A stretch of DNA of 5,680 nt from an uncultured Prevotella sp. GTDB lineage: Bacteria; Bacteroidota; Bacteroidia; Bacteroidales; Bacteroidaceae. Both the position numbers and the translations under genes were made by a program. The first letter of the stretch is position 1. Each line of letters starts with the position of its first letter. Where the stretch lies: assembly GCA_937877685.1 (NCBI GenBank), contig CALFGU010000040.1, positions 1 through 5,680 of the forward strand. Reading direction: 5' to 3'. This document shows positions 1 through 5,119 of the stretch, in pieces. The notes beneath the pieces were generated by a model, which was given only the letters and a program-made list of their open reading frames with translations, was not told where the DNA came from and made no database searches.

Positions 1-160
1 CCGCGCCCGAATCCCAACGCACATTAGCGGACAGGGCAACGGGGGTGTAATAGGTCAGTTTGTATTGGCCCGTTTTGTTGCCGTGATCGTCCACTATTTC
101 CGATTTGGATTTTAACAATGCGTAATATACGGTTGTTTTGTTTCGCGCCAGACCGTGCAT
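1..160 (-). CDS. Probable head-closure/neck protein, N-terminal part (runs off window)
   Basis: This reading frame begins at an ATG at 160-158 and stays open to the window edge, giving 53 visible residues that start MHGLARNKTTVYYAL. It begins one base after the stop of the connector gene. A GGGAG ribosome site lies at 173-169, inside the last codons of that gene, 8 bases before the ATG. The visible part is hydrophilic, with a short beta-like pattern (KTTVYYALLKSKSEIVDDHG, then GQYKLTYYTPVALSANVRW) and no signal peptide or membrane segment. Small proteins with this kind of opening follow the connector gene in many clostridial siphophages, where they are annotated as head-closure, neck or minor capsid proteins. 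That comparison is from memory and the assignment rests largely on position. The gene is cut by the window, so its length is unknown. Confidence 0.7.
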   Translation of the reverse strand, partial: MHGLARNKTTVYYALLKSKSEIVDDHGNKTGQYKLTYYTPVALSANVRWDSGA

Positions 161-161
161 T

Positions 162-494
162 TTAGTTTCTCCCGGCAACCCAAGCGTAAGGCGTGACTTC
201 GGATAGCAAGTCCTCGTCATTTACAGACCCGTACTGCCTGTTGATCCCGTTTTCTTCATGCGCCTTTTCACCCTCTGCACCACGGCGCAGAAAGTATCGG
301 GCCGCAAGTTTGCACCACAACATTTCGTAAATGGGCGGCACATCAACAACGGTTTCTGGAATCCCAAACGGGTACAACCGCCGCAGGATTGCAGCTTTCG
401 CATCGTCAAGGTAGATCGTCACGATAGCGTTAGTCGCGGACGGATCGTTTTCAACAAGCGTCTGTACGGTTGAAATTGCGGTGTCTAAAACCAT
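162..494 (-). CDS. Head-tail connector protein (gp6/gp15-like)
   Basis: A 110-residue protein that fits the small, mostly helical connector family (HK97 gp6 / SPP1 gp15 type), which forms a ring under the portal after DNA packaging and joins the head to the tail. The N-terminal half is helical (VTIYLDDAKAAILRRLYPFG, about residues 25-44). It is followed by a conserved-looking helix around PPIYEMLWCKLAARYFLRRG (53-72) and then the GAEGEKAHEENGINRQYGS stretch (72-90), which I recognise as typical of clostridial phage connectors. The length is normal for the family. The ATG at 494 is preceded by a strong TAAGGAG at 510-504, spaced 9 bases. A perfect hairpin (515-547) lies just upstream of this ribosome site. 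The next gene starts one base after the stop codon. The family assignment is good; exact ring position is inferred from gene order. Confidence 0.85.
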   Translation of the reverse strand: MVLDTAISTVQTLVENDPSATNAIVTIYLDDAKAAILRRLYPFGIPETVVDVPPIYEMLWCKLAARYFLRRGAEGEKAHEENGINRQYGSVNDEDLLSEVTPYAWVAGRN

Positions 495-514
495 TCGGGA
501 ACACTCCTTATCGT

Positions 515-547
515 GTCCGGGGCGTTCCTGTTCGGATAGCCCCGGAC
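515..547 (-). promoter_or_regulatory. Perfect 9-bp GC-rich hairpin between capsid and connector genes
   Basis: The arms 515-523 (gtccggggc) and 539-547 (gccccggac) are exact reverse complements, enclosing a 15-base loop in which TCC and GGA could form a short inner stem. It sits 14 bases after the major capsid stop codon. On the coding (minus) strand it ends only 4 bases before the TAAGGAG ribosome site of the connector gene. No T-tract follows on either strand, so it is not a standard intrinsic terminator. Plausible roles are protection of the 3' end of the abundant capsid message, an RNA processing site, or damping of downstream expression. All of these roles are inference; only the inverted repeat itself is seen. 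Confidence 0.6.
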
Positions 548-561
548 GGTTTCAGTTCGGA

Positions 562-1497
562 TTAGTTAGAGGGAATCGCAGTAGACGCAGTATGCACATA
601 GATACCGTTGGTTTTCTGCGAAAGCACCCAAGCACCATGGCTAAAGCGGGGCTGCAAGCACCACGCATCGGCCTCCTGGTACTGGTCGGGAGCGAAGATA
701 CGGGTCACATAATGCTTCATCACCTGGAGAACGGCGGAGGGGTGAATAACCATGAAGTTAAGGTTATAAGCACCAGACGCGGGGGCGTACCCGCCGTTAT
801 CGTCATGGGCGGAGGGGGTAGCAAGGGTGATCGCGCTCACGAAACGGGGCTGCGGCACGGTGATAACGCGCATATCGTTATACATAGCCACATTGTAGTC
901 AACGTCACGGTCACGGTTCATCACCATACGGGTCACGCCCGCCTTAATCAGCCCGTACACGGCGGGGCTGACGAACAGGATGCGTCCCTCATAAGGCACT
1001 TCGGCGTTGTCGAGGGCAACGGTAGCAGCATCAATAGCCGCGATAGCAGCAGACCCGGTGGACAGATCAGCGGAAGCCTTATTTGCAGCAGCAGCACCCG
1101 CAGCGTACTTCGCAAAGCGGAAAGCATCAATTTCGGGGACGATGTGCTGACGCTCAACGGTGGAAAGCAGACCACCAAAGGCCATATTCATGGATTCCTC
1201 GTTATCAAGAGCATCCACAAGGTAGCTGCGGCCCCGGTCGGTGTTCAGCGTGTAGGTCTGCCAAGTACCCGCAACATCACCGGGGACAAAGCCCGCGTTA
1301 CGGGAGTAGTTGCCCATGCCCTTTGCATCAATCGTGAAGATGTTGACGGCATTAGCATTGATAAACTGCACACGATCATTAGCCGTGTCCAGAACAGCGG
1401 ATCGAGAATCAACCTTGTAAATCTCGTCCAGAATGGGAAGATACTTTGCGGCAAGCGCAATACTATTCCCAACAGGGGCGGTTACGGTAGTAGCCAT
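562..1497 (-). CDS. Major capsid protein
   Basis: A 311-residue protein that matches the style of clostridial siphophage major capsid proteins (HK97-like fold expected). These form the icosahedral shell. Recognisable parts are the N-terminal region with AAKYLPILDEIYK (16-28), a TLNTDRGRSYLVDALDNEES stretch (83-102), the helix with VPEIDAFRFAKYAA (120-133), an alanine-rich segment (about 133-164), a beta stretch GRILFVSPAVYGLIKAG (171-187) and a C-terminal IHPSAVLQVMKHYVTRIFAPD (251-271) typical of the axial domain. It lies directly downstream of the scaffold gene, as expected. Start choice: the ATG at 1497 is preferred over an in-frame TTG at 1503. AAGGAG at 1514-1509 is 11 bases from the ATG and 5 from the TTG, so the TTG (two residues longer) cannot be excluded. 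There is no large N-terminal delta domain, consistent with the separate scaffold. Confidence 0.92.
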   Translation of the reverse strand: MATTVTAPVGNSIALAAKYLPILDEIYKVDSRSAVLDTANDRVQFINANAVNIFTIDAKGMGNYSRNAGFVPGDVAGTWQTYTLNTDRGRSYLVDALDNEESMNMAFGGLLSTVERQHIVPEIDAFRFAKYAAGAAAANKASADLSTGSAAIAAIDAATVALDNAEVPYEGRILFVSPAVYGLIKAGVTRMVMNRDRDVDYNVAMYNDMRVITVPQPRFVSAITLATPSAHDDNGGYAPASGAYNLNFMVIHPSAVLQVMKHYVTRIFAPDQYQEADAWCLQPRFSHGAWVLSQKTNGIYVHTASTAIPSN

Positions 1498-1508
1498 AAT
1501 CAATTTTT

Positions 1509-1514
1509 CTCCTT
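1509..1514 (-). promoter_or_regulatory. Ribosome binding site of the major capsid gene
   Basis: A consensus AAGGAG on the minus strand. It lies 11 bases before the ATG at 1497 and 5 bases before the TTG at 1503. Neither spacing is ideal, so it leaves the start slightly ambiguous; the ATG is preferred because it gives a normal capsid N-terminus (MATTVTAPVG). Confidence 0.65.
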
Positions 1515-1528
1515 ATAGTTTTATTGAT

Positions 1529-2083
1529 TTATCTGGGGTTCAACCCAAAGTAATGGCGCAGTTTGTTTTCCTCGTCTTTCTGCGCCTGTGCCGCCGTGGG
1601 GGGTGTCCCGACAGAAAGCCCAGGCTGCTTGTTAAGTGCTTCGGAAAGCAACGCCTGTTTCTGGTTTTCAAGAAACGCCTTTTGCGCGGCAAAGTATTCG
1701 TCACCAACGCCATCGGGCAGATTTTTCGCCATCATATCCGCCGTTTCAGCGTCATAGCCCGCCATCATAAAGTTGGCTTTGTAGGTCGAAACGCGCTTTT
1801 CCGCCAACAGCTTATTGAGCAATTCGTCACGCTCTTTGTCGCGTTCGGCCCGTTCCGCCTCGGCCCGTTCAGCTTCGGTCTGTTTTTCTCTTAACTGCTT
1901 TCGATAGTTCCCGGCTTCTTCACACGCTTTGTTGTACGCATTTTTCAGTTTTGTCAATTCGGTATTGTCCGTAGTAGAATCTGCTTCGATTTCATACCCA
2001 AGCAACGCCGCGACCTTTTCATCTGCGCTCATGCCGTCAAAGCCGTCAATTTTGGACGGGTCAACCTTGTACTTTGTAGCCAT
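1529..2083 (-). CDS. Capsid scaffolding protein
   Basis: A 184-residue, highly charged protein directly upstream of the major capsid gene, the usual place for a phage scaffold. Scaffolds guide procapsid assembly and then leave or are degraded. The N-terminus (1-36) contains VDPSKIDGFDGMSADEKVAA. Residues about 41-96 look like one long coiled coil rich in Glu, Arg, Lys and Ala, including REKQTEAERAEAERAERDKE (65-84). A second helical region spans about 98-150, a Pro/Thr/Ala linker follows, and the C-terminus ends in a short basic-aromatic helix (KLRHYFGLNPR, 174-184), which in other scaffolds is the capsid-binding end. ATG at 2083 has AAAGGA at 2097-2092, spaced 8 bases. No separate prohead protease is seen in this window. 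The identification rests on position, coiled coil and general resemblance to clostridial phage scaffolds. Confidence 0.85.
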   Translation of the reverse strand: MATKYKVDPSKIDGFDGMSADEKVAALLGYEIEADSTTDNTELTKLKNAYNKACEEAGNYRKQLREKQTEAERAEAERAERDKERDELLNKLLAEKRVSTYKANFMMAGYDAETADMMAKNLPDGVGDEYFAAQKAFLENQKQALLSEALNKQPGLSVGTPPTAAQAQKDEENKLRHYFGLNPR

Positions 2084-2085
2084 AT

Positions 2086-2166
2086 TCAGTTTCCTTTCGC
2101 GTTTGATGCGGCAGTTCTCTCTGCCATTGATTTCTGTTTTTTTAGCTTGTCTGCTATGCGCGATAT
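2086..2166 (-). other. Short open stretch after the endonuclease stop; possible 3' end of an interrupted gene
   Basis: Directly after the endonuclease stop codon, and in the same frame, 26 codons stay open (ISRIADKLKKQKS, then MAERTAASNAKGN) before a TGA at 2088-2086. That TGA is two bases from the scaffold ATG, and the scaffold ribosome site (2097-2092) lies inside this stretch, just as the connector gene carries the ribosome site of its successor. The lysine-rich helical sequence looks protein-like. It could be the old C-terminus of the gpF-like gene or of a small lost gene, cut off by the endonuclease insertion. It could also be plain spacer: 26 open codons are not improbable by chance. 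An internal ATG (2127-2125) would give a 13-residue peptide but has no clear ribosome site. Confidence 0.3.
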
Positions 2167-2820
2167 TTATAATGCGGCTTCTCTGTCGCTATGATCTGTG
2201 GCATATCGCCACTTAAATCCTCCTGCGGTTTTGCATCTACCTCGGCAACAACTTGATATGTTCCCGCAAGGTATTCCCGTTTTTCTGCCAGCTTCGTTTA
2301 TGCTGCAATAAGCCGATAAAATATTTAAGTTTTCGTCTAATTGGTATATGGGCCGACTATTTTTCTTGCCTAATTCTCTTGCCCTGTTCGCATATTTTTC
2401 TCTTATTGTCTGATCTCTTAATGTTTGTTTTATTGATTTACTAATTCGATCTGTCCACTCTTTTGTTCTCGGCGCACTCCATCCTTTTTTTGCTTCTCCC
2501 ATTTTCCTTCTCATGGAATCGCTAAATGTTACGCCGATTTGTCCGCCAGTTTTTTCGTTATATCCGAATAATCTGTTTGTCGCGTTATATTCTTCTATTA
2601 GCTCTTTTTCTTTTTCGCACGCACATTCTTTTGATAATTTTTCAAAAAGAATTTCATGCCGTATGTTTTCCCATCCATATTTTTGTATTGCGCTCCAAAA
2701 ATGCGGATTGCCTCTATATCCAAACCCGTTTTGCCATCTTCTTGTCGGTGTTTGTCTTGTTATCCCTATGTAAACCTTATTGTTGGGGCAAGTATGCTTA
2801 TAAACGCAATAATTGTTCAT
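2167..2820 (-). CDS. GIY-YIG homing endonuclease with NUMOD3- and NUMOD1-like DNA-binding modules
   Basis: A 217-residue site-specific DNA endonuclease of the phage homing type. The N-terminal GIY-YIG nuclease domain (1-90) shows YCVYKHT (4-10), KVYIGIT (15-21), the arginine-containing TPTRRWQNG (24-32; R27 or R28 catalytic), FWSAIQKYGWENIRHEILFE (41-60) and a glutamate-rich helix (65-78) that should supply the metal-binding Glu. Residues about 97-131 (TFSDSMRRKMGEAKKGW...) resemble NUMOD3 repeats. The C-terminus (155-206: SRPIYQLDENLNILSAY, SINEAGRKTGI, then GNISSCCRG and TAGGFKWRY) is a NUMOD1-type helix-turn-helix. All key parts look intact, so it may be active. Its ATG touches the stop of the gpF-like gene (TAA then ATG) and no ribosome site is evident, suggesting coupled translation. 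It is visibly AT-richer than its neighbours and uses AGA/AGG and GGA codons, signs of separate origin. No intron core is apparent; it looks free-standing. Confidence 0.93.
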   Translation of the reverse strand: MNNYCVYKHTCPNNKVYIGITRQTPTRRWQNGFGYRGNPHFWSAIQKYGWENIRHEILFEKLSKECACEKEKELIEEYNATNRLFGYNEKTGGQIGVTFSDSMRRKMGEAKKGWSAPRTKEWTDRISKSIKQTLRDQTIREKYANRARELGKKNSRPIYQLDENLNILSAYCSINEAGRKTGIPCGNISSCCRGRCKTAGGFKWRYATDHSDREAAL

Positions 2821-3444
2821 TTATGCTTTAGATAAACGAAGTCTACACCTACATCCCACATTCAATTCCGGGCTTGTAAAGTCCCCCGGATAACGCGCGC
2901 TGTCCCCTCCAAGTGACCAAAAACGCTTATCTATGGGGATAGTTACCCCCTCCAAAATTTCGTGGCCCAATCTGACCCTATCATCGAGGACAGTTTCCCA
3001 TGTTTTCATAACTGTCTGTGTCCCGCCCCGTTCGGTTCGCTCCGCGCCCTCTCCAACATTCAAAACCGAATCGTTATATACGCGATTCATGTCTGTATCG
3101 ACAACCCGGATTATCTCGTCAACGGTTCCGTTCAAATCGTCCAAATACTCCGAAACGCGCTGCTGCCAATCTTTCCCGGCAATAATGCGGAAGATCGCAT
3201 CGTCCATTTCGTCCAGGTCAATGTCAACCGTCCGTTTCACTTCGCCGTTTGGCAGTTCGGTTGGCCCGTACAGCATTTCGTTTCCCGCTTCGTTCCCGTA
3301 CATATATGCCATAATCAGCATTTCAAGGATTTCGTCTATGATGTACGGCTTTCGTTTCTTGCGCTGCTCCAACCCGCCCGCGAAGTCCTGTTCCAGTTCG
3401 GAGCGTAGATTATTCAATTCGTCAAACGGTGGTAGTCTGTCCAT
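2821..3444 (-). CDS. Mu gpF-like minor head protein
   Basis: A 207-residue protein with a C-terminal phage Mu gpF-like domain, found in minor head proteins encoded just after the portal (compare SPP1 gp7) and thought to act inside the procapsid or in DNA ejection. The domain signature is clear: VMKTWETVLDDRVRLGHEIL (145-164), the IPIDKRFW segment (169-176), ARYPGDF (183-189) and the closing NVGCRCRLRL (195-204). The N-terminal half (1-115) is charged and helical. The start is set at the ATG at 3444, because GGAG at 3455-3452 sits 7 bases upstream; an in-frame TTG at 3471 would add nine residues and has no such support. The first 23 bases overlap the end of the glycosyltransferase gene, implying coupling. 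The stop abuts the homing endonuclease ATG. The protein ends normally for the domain, but a lost C-terminal tail is possible (see 2086-2166). Confidence 0.85.
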   Translation of the reverse strand: MDRLPPFDELNNLRSELEQDFAGGLEQRKKRKPYIIDEILEMLIMAYMYGNEAGNEMLYGPTELPNGEVKRTVDIDLDEMDDAIFRIIAGKDWQQRVSEYLDDLNGTVDEIIRVVDTDMNRVYNDSVLNVGEGAERTERGGTQTVMKTWETVLDDRVRLGHEILEGVTIPIDKRFWSLGGDSARYPGDFTSPELNVGCRCRLRLSKA

Positions 3445-5119
3445 CTGTGTACTCCGCAAACCCGCGTCCAATAAGCAGTTCGGCCCGTGCGCGGCGCACC
3501 GTCATGGTTTCGCCAACCATCATTACGCGGTTGTCAAGTTCAATGTCCATGTAAATGCGGGTCACGCGGATTGTAACAAGTTCCTTTTCGGCCCGTTCGT
3601 CAAAGTCCGATTTTCCAGGGGCCAACAGTTCTTCCCATCTGTCCGCGTGCGGTTCGTACTTGAATCCCTTTTTAAGCCCTTTGTAGATAGCCTTGATCGG
3701 GATTTCGCTCATGTCGAACGGCAAGATAAATGAATTTTTCTCGTTCAGCCCCATTTCGGCATAGACGGGGCAAGGCGTGGTAATGACGGGAACACCAAGG
3801 CACAACGCTTCAAGAATCGTGTACGAATATCCCTCGGTGTCCGAAAGCTGCACAAGGTAGTCCGAATCCGCTATATAGTCCGTGACGGTTAAACACGGCT
3901 TCATGTACACCACATTCGGGTTGTCAATCGGGACAACATCGTTTGTGAACACCGTCCAAATGAACGGAATATCGGCTTTAGTAAGGGCATCTGCAAGAAT
4001 CTTCATGCGGTGCTTGCCCTTTTCCGCCGTTAGCCTTGTCGCAGAAATCAGCCGCAGCACTTTCCTGGGCTTGTCTACGATAATCGGGTTGTAGCAAGTT
4101 TCAATTTCCTTGTAACCGCTTTGCGCCCGTGCCGTTTTCGTTACGTTCTCCGATACGCCAATCCACCGCGTAATTTTCGGGTGGAACGGGACGGTGATCT
4201 TCCGTGCGTGGTAGTCGGAGTGAAGTATTACGGAATACTCTTTCGCGTCAATCGTTTCAATGGGCGAAGTGTCGAAGTTGAAAAACGCCTTTTCGCATTG
4301 GATATGCTGACCGCGATATTGGATAACGCGCACATACTTCCGCAAACGATCAATCTGTTTCGCGTCACCCGTGCGGTAAAGGATCGTAATGTCATAATCC
4401 TTTCCGTACTTGCGGGCAAGCGTGTAAAACATCGTTTCAACTCCGCCGATGGAGTTAATGTCGGCAAAGTAGAATACGTTTTTAAGCCCCGTAATGGGTA
4501 GCTCTCTGCCCATGTTCCCTCCCAAATTCCGCATATAACAAAGACTTCCTGCGCGGGGATGGTTGTAGTGGTAAACAACCAGTTTTAACCACTTTTCCGT
4601 TGGGTTCCTTGAAAGCAATTCGGCATTAAACGCCTTGTCCTCGGCAAACCTTATTGCCGGGACGCGGGTGTTTCCGATAAATGCACGGCGTATGAATTTA
4701 AGCCACATGGCCCCGTAATCGCGCTTGTTAGCGTTGGTTGCTATCCACTCTGCGCCGTTGTTCGATCTCGCGGAAACGTACACCATATCCGTCCCGTCAA
4801 GTTCCACTATTGCTTTTTCAAAGTTGTCCGTGTACAGATAATCGTCTGCGTCCAGGCCGTAAACGTACTCTCCCACGCATTTGTCCAAAAGCAAGTTGCG
4901 GGTAAATCCAACGCCCCGGTTGGTTTCGTTACGGAACAAACGCAAGTTCAAATCGGTGTGCTGTTCCCCATACTCGCACAACGCTTGCCATGTCCCGTCC
5001 GTGGACGCATCGTCACATACGATAGCCTCAATATCGTCACGGCGCGGTATGCTGTCTAACGCCCGCAGCAGCAGGAACCTTGCGTTGTACGCCGGGACGA
5101 TAACGCTAACCTTAACCAT
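3422..5119 (-). CDS. Two-domain glycosyltransferase (GT2 + GT4) with a short phage-type C-terminal domain
   Basis: A 565-residue soluble protein with three parts. Residues 1-190 are a family 2 (GT-A) glycosyltransferase: VSVIVPAYN (4-12), VCDDASTDGTW (34-44), NRGVGFTRN (67-75), the DxD-type metal/nucleotide-sugar motif GLDADDYL (88-95), AEDKAF (159-164, likely base) and YHYNHPRAGS (183-192). Residues about 212-490 are a GT-B, family 4-like transferase: NVFYFADINSIGGVETMFY (214-232), ISATRLTAEKGKHRM (358-372) and the EGYSYTILEALCLGVPVI motif (429-446, the ExxxxxxxE signature). Residues 515-557 form a small separate domain (see findings). No signal peptide or membrane helix is seen. Such enzymes transfer sugars from nucleotide donors; donor and acceptor cannot be read here. 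The ATG at 5119 overlaps the portal stop (TGATG); a TTG one codon earlier is less likely. Its end overlaps the gpF-like gene by 23 bases. Lying between portal and gpF, it is probably expressed with head genes and may modify virion proteins. Confidence 0.9.
   Translation of the reverse strand: MVKVSVIVPAYNARFLLLRALDSIPRRDDIEAIVCDDASTDGTWQALCEYGEQHTDLNLRLFRNETNRGVGFTRNLLLDKCVGEYVYGLDADDYLYTDNFEKAIVELDGTDMVYVSARSNNGAEWIATNANKRDYGAMWLKFIRRAFIGNTRVPAIRFAEDKAFNAELLSRNPTEKWLKLVVYHYNHPRAGSLCYMRNLGGNMGRELPITGLKNVFYFADINSIGGVETMFYTLARKYGKDYDITILYRTGDAKQIDRLRKYVRVIQYRGQHIQCEKAFFNFDTSPIETIDAKEYSVILHSDYHARKITVPFHPKITRWIGVSENVTKTARAQSGYKEIETCYNPIIVDKPRKVLRLISATRLTAEKGKHRMKILADALTKADIPFIWTVFTNDVVPIDNPNVVYMKPCLTVTDYIADSDYLVQLSDTEGYSYTILEALCLGVPVITTPCPVYAEMGLNEKNSFILPFDMSEIPIKAIYKGLKKGFKYEPHADRWEELLAPGKSDFDERAEKELVTIRVTRIYMDIELDNRVMMVGETMTVRRARAELLIGRGFAEYTDGQTTTV
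3452..3455 (-). promoter_or_regulatory. Ribosome binding site deciding the gpF-like gene start
   Basis: GGAG on the minus strand (within GCGGAG), 7 bases before the ATG at 3444. It lies inside the last codons of the glycosyltransferase gene and fixes the start of the gpF-like gene at 3444 rather than at the TTG at 3471. Confidence 0.7.

Noticed and set aside
515..547. The hairpin as a Rho-independent terminator.
   Set aside because: No T-tract follows the stem on either strand and the connector ribosome site begins almost at once.
481..1518. A 345-codon open frame on the plus strand, antisense to the capsid gene.
   Set aside because: It lies opposite the clearly recognised capsid gene and has low-complexity His/Gly/Ser-rich sequence with no recognisable domain or ribosome site; it is a codon-bias shadow.
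2086..2820. A group I intron carrying the GIY-YIG endonuclease.
   Set aside because: The endonuclease fills almost the whole interval, leaving only about 80 bases after it and none before it, too little for an intron core, and the flanking gpF and scaffold genes are both complete on their own sides.
2821..2880. A promoter for the endonuclease inside the end of the gpF-like gene (TATCTA-like box near 2830).
   Set aside because: No matching -35 box at normal spacing; the AT-rich match is too weak to support.
3445..3471. A longer gpF-like protein beginning at the TTG at 3471.
   Set aside because: The ATG at 3444 has a well-placed GGAG; the TTG has none and would deepen the overlap.
2933..3733. 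A 266-codon plus-strand open frame opposite the gpF-like and glycosyltransferase genes.
   Set aside because: It spans two real genes on the other strand, is Ser/Arg/Phe-rich and unlike any family; a shadow frame.
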